64,000 bases of DNA from Herbivorax alkaliphila (GTDB lineage: Bacteria > Bacillota > Clostridia > Acetivibrionales > Acetivibrionaceae): assembly GCF_030848475.1 (NCBI RefSeq), contig NZ_JAVDDS010000008.1, forward strand, positions 42,849-106,848, given 5' to 3'. The notes beneath the pieces are model-generated. The model searched no databases. It was not told where the DNA came from and saw only the letters and a list, made by a program, of their open reading frames with translations. The stretch's first letter is position 1. Each line of letters begins with the position of its first letter. Of the stretch, positions 35,302 to 44,362 are shown piece by piece. The position numbers were made by a program, and so were the translations under genes.

Positions 35302-36840
35302 ATGAATAATTTCTACAGTGAGAAGCTGGAATTTGATTATGAAAGCAGTGCTTCAGGCAATTTTCTTGTAATAAGTATTGATGCGTCTGAGAAAATACAT
35401 GAATATCAAGTAGGAATTTTAGCAAATAATCCAAACAAAAATATTTTGCCTTTGGATGTACGGCAAAAAGATGACAAACATAATTTATACTATAACATCA
35501 CTTCTAAATTATCATTAGCTCAGTACCTTAAGCGCAATAAAATAGACAAAAATACTTTTGTTTCAATTTTTTCAGGCATTACAAAAACAATTTTATCTTC
35601 AAAAGACTATCTGTTTTCAGAGAAATCATTTCTCTTAATGGATGAATACATGTACATAAATCCAAACAACCTCGAAATTGCCCTTGTGTACTTACCTTTT
35701 AATGTGAATACACAATTGAATATTAATGATGTATTAAAAGAATTCACCAAAAACTTTATAATCAACAGTGCAGACATGGACGAATCAAATAATGATAATT
35801 TTATACAAAAAGTTATCAATTTACTTAAACTAGATACATTTACTGTTTTAGAATTTGAAAAACTTTTAAAAGAATTAAAAGTGCAGCAACCTTATAATAA
35901 AAACACAATCAATAAACCTGCCCCTACAGCTTCAGAGCAATTTAAAAATAAATCAAACAATACCCCAAAACCTCAAAGCGACTGTTTTGAAAAAAACAAA
36001 CCTGACATACCACCTAGCAAGAATAATTTTAACATTCCTAAACCTCCAAAGAAAACTCAGAAACCTAAATCTTCTGTAGAAAAATCCAGGAACACAGAAA
36101 CAAAAATGAAATATAATTCTAATGTAATTGTATTGGGTTTTGTGCTACAACTTATAATCGTGACTGGCTCTGTCATTTTATTAACATCTGATGCTTTAGA
36201 TTCTTTAGGAAATGATATGGGAACAAATATAGTTGGCATAGTTATTTTAGCAGGTGCTATAAGCCTTCTTCTTTGGAAAAATATTTTAAATAAAAAAAAT
36301 ATCATAGAAACTGTTTCGTCAAAAGAGCCTGCACATCCAAAACCTTCAAACTCAAATATTAGCAAACCACAAGTAAACACCAATAAAAAAGAAATCCTAT
36401 CTTTCTCGCAAAACAAACATCACCAAGAGCAAAATATCCAACCAAATGTTTTTAATACTAACTCTAAAGCTTCTGATGAAACAACATTATTATCTCAGGA
36501 AGGTCAGGACGAAACTACACTTCTTAACTCTCAAGACCCATCGCCACCATATTTACAGGCAAATAAAGATGGTGTATTAGAAGAAATAAAAATAACAAAA
36601 CCTGAATTTATAATTGGCAGACTAAAAGATCAAGTTGACTATGTAACCCAAAACAAAGCAATTGGAAAAGTTCATGCTGAAATAATAACAAAGAACGGCC
36701 AATATTTTTTAAAAGATTTAAATTCCAAAAATGGAACATTTATAAATGATAAAAGACTAAACAGCAATGTAGAATATGAAATAAAAGACAACGATATAAT
36801 TGTATTTGCAAATAGTAAATATATATTCAAAATTCCTTAA
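35302..36840 (+). CDS. DUF6382-FHA membrane protein with tandem DETTLL motifs
   Basis: A 512-residue protein. Residues 1-185 match the DUF6382-type N-terminal domain found on clostridial FHA proteins. A Pro/Lys/Asn-rich linker (195-270) and two transmembrane helices (about 274-296 and 308-326) follow, then a disordered stretch with two identical DETTLL words (392-397 and 403-408). The C-terminal FHA domain (about 433-510) has FIIGR, then GKVHAEI where SRxHA is usual, and DLNSKNGTFIN. FHA domains bind phosphothreonine; ETT motifs are the known phosphosite in GarA and OdhI. It is likely a kinase substrate and reader for the kinase at 20104, paired with the PP2C gene that follows. Confidence 0.85.
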   Translation: MNNFYSEKLEFDYESSASGNFLVISIDASEKIHEYQVGILANNPNKNILPLDVRQKDDKHNLYYNITSKLSLAQYLKRNKIDKNTFVSIFSGITKTILSSKDYLFSEKSFLLMDEYMYINPNNLEIALVYLPFNVNTQLNINDVLKEFTKNFIINSADMDESNNDNFIQKVINLLKLDTFTVLEFEKLLKELKVQQPYNKNTINKPAPTASEQFKNKSNNTPKPQSDCFEKNKPDIPPSKNNFNIPKPPKKTQKPKSSVEKSRNTETKMKYNSNVIVLGFVLQLIIVTGSVILLTSDALDSLGNDMGTNIVGIVILAGAISLLLWKNILNKKNIIETVSSKEPAHPKPSNSNISKPQVNTNKKEILSFSQNKHHQEQNIQPNVFNTNSKASDETTLLSQEGQDETTLLNSQDPSPPYLQANKDGVLEEIKITKPEFIIGRLKDQVDYVTQNKAIGKVHAEIITKNGQYFLKDLNSKNGTFINDKRLNSNVEYEIKDNDIIVFANSKYIFKIP

Positions 36841-36871
36841 AAATCTATATAAAGTTATTAGGAGAAAACTC

Positions 36872-37684
36872 ATGAATAATTTTAATGTAGGAGCAATATG
36901 CGACACAGGGAATATAAAAAAAATAAATCAGGATAATTTACTGGTCAAAATAGGAGAAACTCATTTTGGAGAGTTTGGTCTTTTTGTTATAGCAGATGGC
37001 ATGGGCGGGCTTTCTGCTGGAGAAGTTGCAAGCAGCATCATTGTGAGTAACTTTAAAAAATGGTGGGAAAAGGATTTGTCAGCACTAATTAATACTGACA
37101 ATTTTAACTTGCATTTAATTGACATTGGTCTGAAAAAATTAATACAAGCAATTAATCAAAATATACTAGACTATGGGACTTCAATAAAAGAAAGTGTTGG
37201 CTCTACCCTTTCAATGCTTTTTTTATATAATAATTCATATTTAATTAAGCATATTGGAGACAGCAGAATATATCTTATAAATAAAAATATAACCAAACTT
37301 ACTAAAGACCATTCTTGGGTAGCACAGCTGGTAAGAGAGGGAAAACTAACTTGGAAACAAGCTAAAAATCATCCTAAACGAAATGTCCTCACAAAATGCA
37401 TGGGAGTGTCTAACGATATTGACTTATATGAATTAAAAGGTTCTATAATGGAAACGGATAATTTTTTGCTATGCAGTGACGGATTTTATAATTATCTTGA
37501 TGAACAGGAAATTTTAAAATATATACAAAAATGCAAAGGTAGCAACAATCATGTTCAAGAATATTTGTCAAGCATGTTAAAGAAAATTAAGTCCAAAAAA
37601 GCTCATGACAACATATCAGCTATTGCTGTCTTACAACACCATCAAAAGCCCAATGGTAAAAGACATTTTTTATTTCGTCAATGA
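36872..37684 (+). CDS. PP2C-family Ser/Thr protein phosphatase (PrpC/Stp-like)
   Basis: A 270-residue stand-alone PP2C domain with all metal-binding signatures: INQDN (motif 1), ADGMGGLSAGE (motif 2), HIGDSRIY, a CSDGFYNYL motif and the final HDNISAIAV. It dephosphorylates phosphothreonine and phosphoserine in the cytoplasm. A TTG at 36800 keeps the frame open inside the FHA gene, but the AGGAG site fits the ATG at 36872, 31 bases after the FHA stop. The gene ends by overlapping the convergent TadE-like gene by seven bases. The matching kinase is probably the fusion at 20104, the only such kinase in the window. Confidence 0.93.
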   Translation: MNNFNVGAICDTGNIKKINQDNLLVKIGETHFGEFGLFVIADGMGGLSAGEVASSIIVSNFKKWWEKDLSALINTDNFNLHLIDIGLKKLIQAINQNILDYGTSIKESVGSTLSMLFLYNNSYLIKHIGDSRIYLINKNITKLTKDHSWVAQLVREGKLTWKQAKNHPKRNVLTKCMGVSNDIDLYELKGSIMETDNFLLCSDGFYNYLDEQEILKYIQKCKGSNNHVQEYLSSMLKKIKSKKAHDNISAIAVLQHHQKPNGKRHFLFRQ

Positions 37685-38835
37685 CCTTTTGGTGTACCAT
37701 AACCTTCTTTTTCAATAATTGAAATAGCAGGCTTTTTATCTGCTGCTTCCTCTTTTAATTCCTCAAACATCTTTTCTGCCTCTTCTGTAAGAGCTCCTTC
37801 TGGTACTACCACAATAAGTGTTCTTGAAGTAATATCTTCATTGTCCTTTGTTTCTGAATACAATTTATTAATATTACCTCTTATTGAACTCTTTGCAACA
37901 CTTATATTTTGATAGCTTTTAGCATATAGATTAATGCTTCTTACGTCATACACATCCTCCCCTTCCCCTGATTCATATTTTTTTAGTTCCTGTTCTTTTA
38001 TATAGCTTCCATATTTAAAATTTTCTTGATCCCATACTGACTCACCTGCTTTCTCTATTTCTTCTATCATTAATGCTGGAGATGCATCACCGTCCATCCA
38101 TCCTCTAACTGTTGCCCTCTGCTTTATATGGATTTCTGGAAGTACATTTATGGGAAGCACCGTTTCAATTTTATAACTAACCACTATATCTATGGATTTA
38201 TTATCAGAAAAAATACGATTGTCAAACTCAAAAGCTCTTAAAGGATTTTCTCCCTCTCCTACAGCAATATAAGCTCCCGGTCCGCCCTGACTATTTAAAA
38301 TGTTCTCGTTTATATATTTTCTCATAAAAAAGCGCACAACCGGCTCTGACAGCTCACTTTTAATGTTTTCATATCCTGCTCCGACAAATAGTGCAGCTAC
38401 ACTTATAAACTCTTTTTCAGGCTCATTTTTAACACCTTCTAAAACACCTTCCACTGCTGACACACTGTCATCATACAAACTTTCAAATTCATTTACATCT
38501 ATATCCTCTCTGTTATTTCCCTGAAAACTGTTTCCCAGTGAATCAAACACTTCTAGAAGACCTGTCATATTCTCAGATGCACTTTCTCCATATTTATCAG
38601 TACTTTCAGTAATCTCATCATTCAAACTTTGAAGACCTGAAACTGAGTAAAGATAACTGTATGTTGAAAGCTCGTTGGCTGCACCATTTATAGCATTTTG
38701 CACATTATTTTGTATGTATCCCACCCTCATAAAAAAAGCTATGCTTAAAAAAACACACATAAATAAAGGAAGTGCAATTGCAGCTTCTACAGTCAATGAA
38801 CCTTTATTTTGTCTTATAAGTCCAGAATAAAACAA
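37678..38835 (-). CDS. TadE/TadG-like pseudopilin, long form (locus B)
   Basis: A 385-residue protein with a class III prepilin-type N-terminus: QNKG followed by SLTVEAAIALPLFMCVFLSIAFFM, i.e. cleavage after Gly with Glu at +5 and a hydrophobic helix. The large exported domain (about 45-385) has no enzyme motif. It is most likely a minor pilin or tip protein of the Tad pilus, processed by the peptidase at 34540. The start is a TTG with GAGG upstream. It lies directly after another TadE-like gene and is the last gene of the locus B operon. Confidence 0.82.
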   Translation of the reverse strand: MFYSGLIRQNKGSLTVEAAIALPLFMCVFLSIAFFMRVGYIQNNVQNAINGAANELSTYSYLYSVSGLQSLNDEITESTDKYGESASENMTGLLEVFDSLGNSFQGNNREDIDVNEFESLYDDSVSAVEGVLEGVKNEPEKEFISVAALFVGAGYENIKSELSEPVVRFFMRKYINENILNSQGGPGAYIAVGEGENPLRAFEFDNRIFSDNKSIDIVVSYKIETVLPINVLPEIHIKQRATVRGWMDGDASPALMIEEIEKAGESVWDQENFKYGSYIKEQELKKYESGEGEDVYDVRSINLYAKSYQNISVAKSSIRGNINKLYSETKDNEDITSRTLIVVVPEGALTEEAEKMFEELKEEAADKKPAISIIEKEGYGTPKGH

Positions 38836-38837
38836 TT

Positions 38838-39521
38838 TTAATCATCCTCGCCAACTACATCTTCTATTTTTCCAAATACATTTCCAACTCCGTCTCTTAC
38901 ATCTGTTATAATTTCATCACCCATGCCTTTAAAAATTTTATTATCTACTTCTCTGACTATGTCCAATGCAAAATCCGTAGTCCTTATAAACTCAACTGGC
39001 TCATTTACAACTGCCTCCGAATGGGTTTTAATGATTATTGTATCTTTTAGACCAAAGGGTCTTAAAATAGGGGCAAAAGGATTTTTATACTCTGCCTTTA
39101 CAGTTACTCTTATTTTTTTATATATTATATAATCCTCTGCCATTTCGGCAGTTACATCTAATGAGTCAGGCTTACCCAAAATAGATGCATTTGTCATTAG
39201 ATATTTTGTATATTCTTCAATTTTAGACCTTTTTTTATCTTTTGCCTCTGATGATTCCAAAAGTGGTATTCTCCAGTAAAGACACACATCTTTCATATTA
39301 TCTTTTAATATCTGAGCTTTAATCATATCCTTTGAAGGATTATTCCATACTTCAGCACCACGACATGCCGTTCTGTCAGCAACAGATTGTATGTATGACT
39401 GTTGATAAAGAAATTCTCCGATAAGTATCAACGCAATAAGCGTAAAAATAACAACAGGCACAACTATTGTTGCCTCAACGGTAAGGCTTCCCTTTTTATT
39501 TTTCAATATTTTACTGTACAT
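38838..39521 (-). CDS. TadE family pseudopilin (locus B)
   Basis: A 227-residue protein with KNKKG before SLTVEATIVVPVVIFTLIALILIGEF: glycine cleavage site, Glu at +5, and a transmembrane helix that packs with the pilin. The exported part (about 50-227) is mixed alpha/beta. TadE proteins are minor pseudopilins needed for Flp pilus biogenesis in characterised systems. It is separated from the Flp gene by 214 bases that contain a hairpin, and is followed two bases later by the longer TadE-like gene. Start ATG at 39521 with an AGAGGTAAT site. Confidence 0.85.
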   Translation of the reverse strand: MYSKILKNKKGSLTVEATIVVPVVIFTLIALILIGEFLYQQSYIQSVADRTACRGAEVWNNPSKDMIKAQILKDNMKDVCLYWRIPLLESSEAKDKKRSKIEEYTKYLMTNASILGKPDSLDVTAEMAEDYIIYKKIRVTVKAEYKNPFAPILRPFGLKDTIIIKTHSEAVVNEPVEFIRTTDFALDIVREVDNKIFKGMGDEIITDVRDGVGNVFGKIEDVVGEDD

Positions 39522-39610
39522 TTTACATTACCTCTTTTAAAAAATAAAAACTTGCGTGTAAGCCCTTGATATTAGTTCTTTCACCAGCCTGCAATACTTG
39601 CAACAAACAT

Positions 39611-39636
39611 ATTAGGGCAAAGTTCTTTGCCCTAAT
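39611..39636 (-). terminator. Hairpin between flp and the TadE-like genes
   Basis: A 12-bp perfect stem ATTAGGGCAAAG / CTTTGCCCTAAT lies 100 bases after the Flp pilin stop. No long T-run follows on the minus strand, so it is probably a partial terminator or RNA-stabilising element that raises Flp mRNA above its downstream genes. Confidence 0.6.
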
Positions 39637-39735
39637 ATAAACTTAATGTCAGTGTTTTGCTGAATTTTAATCTTATTCTAAGACTTCACCTAAAGTCTCG
39701 ATGCTTAGCTTTGGTCAAACGAGTTCACTACTATT

Positions 39736-39945
39736 TTAGCCACTTTCTTCTTCTGATATAGGTGTTGGAATCCCTTTAGTAGTTTCTTCTTCAACCTGAT
39801 CAGTAAAAATTCTATCCATAATACCATTAACAAAATCAAATATAGCTCTTCTGAAAATTAATGCAATAGCAACTAAAACTGCAATAATTATAACTATCTC
39901 AACTGTACCTAGTCCGTCTTCTTCCTTTAAAAATTTTTTAATCAT
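39736..39945 (-). CDS. Flp-type major pilin (locus B)
   Basis: A 69-residue prepilin. The leader MIKKFLKEEDG ends in the processing glycine, followed by LGTVEIVIIIAVLVAIALIF with Glu at +5 and a single hydrophobic helix, then a short acidic tail (EEETTKGIPTPISEEESG). These are the full hallmarks of Flp/Flp1-like pilins. The mature protein would be about 58 residues. It follows the TadC gene in the usual order and precedes a stable hairpin, as expected for a highly expressed structural subunit. Confidence 0.92.
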   Translation of the reverse strand: MIKKFLKEEDGLGTVEIVIIIAVLVAIALIFRRAIFDFVNGIMDRIFTDQVEEETTKGIPTPISEEESG

Positions 39946-39973
39946 GTCTTTTACCTCCTCATATTTTAAATAC

Positions 39974-40840
39974 TTACATACCTCCCATAAGAGATATGAC
40001 TGCTGGAGTCGCTACTATCAATATAACTGCCACAAACATCAGCATCATTGGAAAAAGCAACTTTGAACTTGCCTCTTCTCCCACTCTCCTAGCTGCATGT
40101 TTTCTCATTTCCCAGCATTCACTTGATTGTCTAAGAAGCACTGGTATCATATCCGAGCTTCCCTTACTAAGGTTTTGAATTATTACAGAAGAAAATCTAG
40201 TTATCTCTGGTATCCTGCACCTCTTAGCAAAATCCTCAAAGGCATTTATTTCTGATTTACCAGCTCTTATATCACCAAGTACAACTCTTAACTCTTCATA
40301 TAAAACAGTTTCTTTATCACTTTGGTCAACAATTTTTTCCCAAGCCCTTGAAACTGTCATACCTGCACTTACAAGAAGAATAAGTTGATTTAAAAAGTCT
40401 GGAAAATCAATTTGTATGCTAAGCCTTCTTTTTTTCACTTTTCCGTCTAATTCCCTGTAAGAAGCAAATACTATAAGACCTAAAAGAAACAATCCAAAAA
40501 ATACATACTCAAAGGTGATTTCCTCCATAGAAACTCCTACAAGTGAAAAAAGAAGTAGTACTATAAAGAAGAGAGCTATTTTATTAGCCCAATAAATTTG
40601 AAGGTAATAAACTGAATACTTAGGTCCCTTTAACTCAGATATTTTGTTGAGAATTTTTCTATCATATTCTGTATTATAAGAATATTTAAACTTATCAAGA
40701 ATAATAAGCCCAATAGACAGCAAATCTTTTAACTTATATTCATCTTTATCCAGTGGCTCTGTGTATTCACTATATTTATTCTTTGATAAAAGAAGCAGTA
40801 CAATAAATATAATCAATACAATTATAAATATTATTAACAT
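39974..40840 (-). CDS. TadC-type F-domain membrane protein (locus B)
   Basis: A 288-residue type II secretion F-family protein. It has an N-terminal membrane segment (LIIFIIVLIIFIVLLLL), two central segments (about 90-125), the cytoplasmic GspF domain with DFLNQLILLVSAGMTVSRAWEKIV (about 148-172) and a final membrane helix (about 262-285). With TadB it forms the inner-membrane platform that couples the ATPase to pilin extraction. It lies 16 bases after the TadB stop. Confidence 0.88.
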   Translation of the reverse strand: MLIIFIIVLIIFIVLLLLSKNKYSEYTEPLDKDEYKLKDLLSIGLIILDKFKYSYNTEYDRKILNKISELKGPKYSVYYLQIYWANKIALFFIVLLLFSLVGVSMEEITFEYVFFGLFLLGLIVFASYRELDGKVKKRRLSIQIDFPDFLNQLILLVSAGMTVSRAWEKIVDQSDKETVLYEELRVVLGDIRAGKSEINAFEDFAKRCRIPEITRFSSVIIQNLSKGSSDMIPVLLRQSSECWEMRKHAARRVGEEASSKLLFPMMLMFVAVILIVATPAVISLMGGM

Positions 40841-40856
40841 ATGACCTCCACACCAA

Positions 40857-41672
40857 TCAAACTTTAATATCTATTATTTTGCGAGATACAAAGTAACCTA
40901 CAGCCATAATAATAATTGAAACTGTCATTACCAATCTTCCTAAAATGCTGTTAAATAAAGGATCCATATATCCTTCTGTCGTTACCGTAAGAAGCACTAT
41001 CATTATGATGGGCACAAAAGATAAGATTTTATGTTCAAACTTTTTTGATGCAATTGTGGTGTTAATATCTTCTTTGATTTCAATTTTCTCATTTATTACA
41101 TCTGATGAATTTCTAATGACGCTTACTAAATTCCCGCCTGTTCTTTTACAGGTTTTAAATACCTCTGTGAAATTTTTAATATCTTCAATTTTTGACCTTT
41201 TGGCCAAATCATCTAAAGCACTTTCCACAGTTTCATTCATATTTAACTTTCTCACTATATACTCAACTTCTTTGATTATATATACATCAGAAGTTGGATA
41301 TAAAACTTTTAAGTCTTTTAACACATCTGAAAAAGCAGATTCTGGTGATTTACCTGCAGTCAAAGAAGATGAAAGTGCATACAGCATATCTTTAAACTGC
41401 AAATTCAAGTGATTTCTTCTCTTTTTAATTAACTCCTTTTTCTTAAATCTAGGATAAAAAAGAGCAAATGGAGTCAAAAGTAATGATAAAATTACATTTT
41501 GATAAAATATAAAGCCAATTACCAAAAGAATAACTGCTGCAAAAAGAGTATATAGAATCTTTTCAATTGGCTTCATAACGTAGACATCATAATCAATTAA
41601 AACAGTTTGAGTATCCTTTTCCTTTGCAACACTTAGAGCCATTTTCTCACTCTCCTCGTTCTTAAAATACAT
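40857..41672 (-). CDS. TadB-type F-domain membrane protein (locus B)
   Basis: A 271-residue platform protein. Two membrane segments (about 37-75) are followed by a basic loop, the GspF-type cytoplasmic domain (about 85-205, with LQFKDMLYALSSSLTAGKSPESAF and FTEVFKTCKRTGGNLVSVI) and C-terminal membrane helices (about 215-265). The start overlaps the end of the CpaF gene by 11 bases, so translation is coupled. Partner of TadC encoded next. Confidence 0.88.
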   Translation of the reverse strand: MYFKNEESEKMALSVAKEKDTQTVLIDYDVYVMKPIEKILYTLFAAVILLVIGFIFYQNVILSLLLTPFALFYPRFKKKELIKKRRNHLNLQFKDMLYALSSSLTAGKSPESAFSDVLKDLKVLYPTSDVYIIKEVEYIVRKLNMNETVESALDDLAKRSKIEDIKNFTEVFKTCKRTGGNLVSVIRNSSDVINEKIEIKEDINTTIASKKFEHKILSFVPIIMIVLLTVTTEGYMDPLFNSILGRLVMTVSIIIMAVGYFVSRKIIDIKV

Positions 41673-42894
41673 CAGATATACCAGCTATTTTAAACTTTAA
41701 TTTATTAACCATTTTATTATCTGTTCTCTTTAACTTACCTAGCACTCTTTTTTGAGAATCTTCTCCTTCTTCCTCAAATACATAAAGAGGATTTAGTTGA
41801 ATATTTCCTTCTTTGTAACCAACAACTTCAGTAATTTCCATGGCTTTTCTGGATTTATCTCTAATTCTTGATAAATGAACAATTACATCAATTGCAGAGG
41901 AAATTTGATGTCTAATGGCTTCTAAAGGTATATTAGAACCACTTAAAACCATTGTTTCAAGTCTTGAAAGAATGTCTTTAGTTGAGTTTGCATGTCCTGT
42001 AGATAAAGAACCATCATGTCCTGTATTCATGGCTTGAAGCATATCTATAGCTTCAGGACCACGAACTTCACCTACTATAATTCTTTCAGGTCTCATTCGA
42101 AGTGATGTTTTTATAAGATCTCTTATTGTTATTTCACCTTTTCCTTCAGTATTTGCATTTCTAGTTTCCATCCTTACAATATTCTCTATACCTACAATTT
42201 GTAATTCTGCTGAATCTTCTATTGTAATAATTCTTTCATCTTTGGGAATATAATTTGACAGGGCATTTAAAAATGTAGTTTTTCCAGATCCTGTTCCACC
42301 GCTTATAAAAATGTTATATTTTGCTCTAACCATCTTGTTAAGGACTTCTGCAACTTCTTCTGTAATTGAACCAAACTCTATAAGCTGTTCTATAGTCATA
42401 GGGTTTTCAGGAAACTTTCTTATTGTTACAATAGGTCCATTTAACGCTATAGGCGGCAAAACCACGTTTACACGAGATCCATCTGCAAGTCTTGCATCTG
42501 CAATAGGAGTTGATTCATTAACTGTCCTGTTTACCTTTGATACAATAGCCTGAATTACATCTTCCAGCCTTCTTTGATTTTCAAAGCAAACATCTTTCCT
42601 ATAAGTCCTTCCATCTTTTTCAATAAAAATTGTGTCCGGTCCATTTATCATTATTTCTGTTATACTCTTGTCGTCTATAATTGGCTGAAGTACATCAAGC
42701 CTTCTCATAGAGTTAAAAACCATATCAGTAATTTCTTTTTTTTCACTAATACTTAAATAATGCTCTCTTGATGCATTAAAAACCTCAGATGTTATTACTT
42801 CTCGAATTTCTTCATCAGAATAATCCTTTGACAAATCAATGCTATCGTTTATCTGCTTTCTTATTTCATCAATAAGTTTTTCTTTTATATCCAT
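41662..42894 (-). CDS. CpaF/TadA-type secretion ATPase (locus B)
   Basis: A 410-residue canonical CpaF family ATPase. The N-terminal domain carries ITEIMINGPDTIFIEKDGR. Walker A is GGTGSGKTT (about 199-207), followed by the Asp box IITIEDSAELQI, an arginine-rich MRPERIIVGEVRGPEA Walker B and the His box GHDGSLSTGHANS. It drives Flp pilus assembly at the membrane. Unlike the locus A ATPase, every diagnostic motif has its usual form. It lies 11 bases after the TadZ-like gene. Confidence 0.94.
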   Translation of the reverse strand: MDIKEKLIDEIRKQINDSIDLSKDYSDEEIREVITSEVFNASREHYLSISEKKEITDMVFNSMRRLDVLQPIIDDKSITEIMINGPDTIFIEKDGRTYRKDVCFENQRRLEDVIQAIVSKVNRTVNESTPIADARLADGSRVNVVLPPIALNGPIVTIRKFPENPMTIEQLIEFGSITEEVAEVLNKMVRAKYNIFISGGTGSGKTTFLNALSNYIPKDERIITIEDSAELQIVGIENIVRMETRNANTEGKGEITIRDLIKTSLRMRPERIIVGEVRGPEAIDMLQAMNTGHDGSLSTGHANSTKDILSRLETMVLSGSNIPLEAIRHQISSAIDVIVHLSRIRDKSRKAMEITEVVGYKEGNIQLNPLYVFEEEGEDSQKRVLGKLKRTDNKMVNKLKFKIAGISDVF

Positions 42895-42905
42895 TTAAAA
42901 CACCC

Positions 42906-44009
42906 TCATAATTTGTATATTATCTGGTTCAACGCATTTCCTAAAGGATTTTCCTTATCCATAAGATACATAATATCAAAGGCTTCCATTCCATTTATAT
43001 ATGGTATTTTTGCAAAGGCAGTCTTTTCTCCTAAAGTCAAATTATTTAAACTCTCTAAGTTTAAGTCAGTACATTTATTTAAAATAAACTCTCCTTTTTC
43101 AATAAAATCCAATCCCTTTCTCTTATTTAAAATTTCAAACCCTTTTAACATTTCCTCAAACTTTAGCTTTGAAACTTTATCATAAGATAACACATAAAAC
43201 AGGTAATCACTTTTTTGAAGCAGTGATATATTGATATTATTTAGCTCATTACCTATATCGGCAATAATCACATCATAATAAGCCATTTTTTTCATCTGCT
43301 CAATAAGTCTTTTTATTTCATCAGTGGTAACATCTTCAATATCCAATATATTTTCTGGTGGGAAAAAATAATGTATACCTGTTGTGTCATCAATTATCCT
43401 ACTTGTCTCTATTTTAAGAGACAGATTTTTGCTGTTCTCTTTTAAAAAAAACATGATATTTGATAAACTTTGACCATTTCCAGCAGAATTGAAAAAAGCT
43501 GTTGTAGAAGAAAACCTTTCTAGGTTAAGATAAAATACATTCAAATTATTTTTCACACATTCCAGTGCAGCTGCCACAGCCAAAGTGGACGTTCCTGTTC
43601 CTCCACTCGGTGAAAAAAAAGTAAAAACCTTTGTATTTTTAGAACCATCTTTAGTATGGATTTCAAAATTACTCTTTTCTGAAAAAATATTCAAAACAGC
43701 ACTTACCAAATTATCACCTGTCTGATACTTGCTTATTATTTCAAAGTCTTTAATTTCTTTTGGTAAAATGCCTGCTGACAAAACTACAGGTGCAACTACT
43801 TTTTTTAAGTCAATATCTTCCCTGTAAAAAAAGGGATCAATTATCAAAATGTCAACTCTATCAGTTTTATCAATATGCTCATATAAAGACTTTTCATTTG
43901 TGAATGACTTAACATAGAATTTGTTTTTGTGCTTTGAGGATATAAAGTCAATGAAACTATCAATGTAATCTTGATCGTTATCTGCAATTACCAATCTTAG
44001 TTCATACAT
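42906..44009 (-). CDS. TadZ/CpaE-like pilus localisation protein (locus B)
   Basis: A 367-residue protein with an N-terminal receiver-like domain (about 1-115: LRLVIADNDQDYIDSFIDFIS, later VDILIIDPFF) and a C-terminal MinD-like domain (about 130-360) that begins VFTFFSPSGGTGTSTLAVAAAL. The P-loop lacks the signature lysine, as in several CpaE proteins. A YDVIIADIGNEL strand is the switch II region. Such proteins place the Tad complex at specific cell sites. It is the first gene of locus B; the promoter must be in 44010-44100. No kinase is fused here, in contrast to its locus A counterpart. Confidence 0.87.
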   Translation of the reverse strand: MYELRLVIADNDQDYIDSFIDFISSKHKNKFYVKSFTNEKSLYEHIDKTDRVDILIIDPFFYREDIDLKKVVAPVVLSAGILPKEIKDFEIISKYQTGDNLVSAVLNIFSEKSNFEIHTKDGSKNTKVFTFFSPSGGTGTSTLAVAAALECVKNNLNVFYLNLERFSSTTAFFNSAGNGQSLSNIMFFLKENSKNLSLKIETSRIIDDTTGIHYFFPPENILDIEDVTTDEIKRLIEQMKKMAYYDVIIADIGNELNNINISLLQKSDYLFYVLSYDKVSKLKFEEMLKGFEILNKRKGLDFIEKGEFILNKCTDLNLESLNNLTLGEKTAFAKIPYINGMEAFDIMYLMDKENPLGNALNQIIYKL

Positions 44010-44362
44010 TTTTAATACCTCGACAGAATAGTATTTTTTTAAGAGTAGAAAATATTAATTAACTTCTTATATATATTATATTACAAATTATAAGAATTTC
44101 CAATACTTTTTTCTTTAAACTTATTCTGTTTTTATTCATTTTTTCAATGTTATGGCTTCAAAGTGTGTGGATTTGCTTATATTTAAGGTTTTTTTATGTT
44201 ATTTTTTTATTATAATTTTATTTTTTTCGACAGATATTTCTGAAACATTGTTCTTAATTTAAATTATATTTTCATAATAATTGCAGCTACCTATTTGATG
44301 TGCTATAATTAATAGATAAAAATTGCGAACTATAAACTCCAAGGCATGGTGGTTATTTTTTT
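44010..44362. other. Divergent intergenic region between locus B and trkH
   Basis: No gene is supported. Very AT-rich with long T runs (about 44180-44230). The only clear element is the trkH promoter at 44281-44309. I checked for a c-di-AMP riboswitch upstream of the potassium transporter and saw none of its conserved sequence. Confidence 0.5.
44281..44309 (+). promoter_or_regulatory. Promoter of trkH
   Basis: TTGCAG (44281-44286), 17-base spacer, TATAAT (44304-44309), 54 bases before the start codon. Confidence 0.75.

Noticed and set aside
44010..44362. c-di-AMP (ydaO) riboswitch upstream of trkH
   Set aside because: The region lacks the conserved blocks and is mostly A/T runs; a plain promoter is enough.
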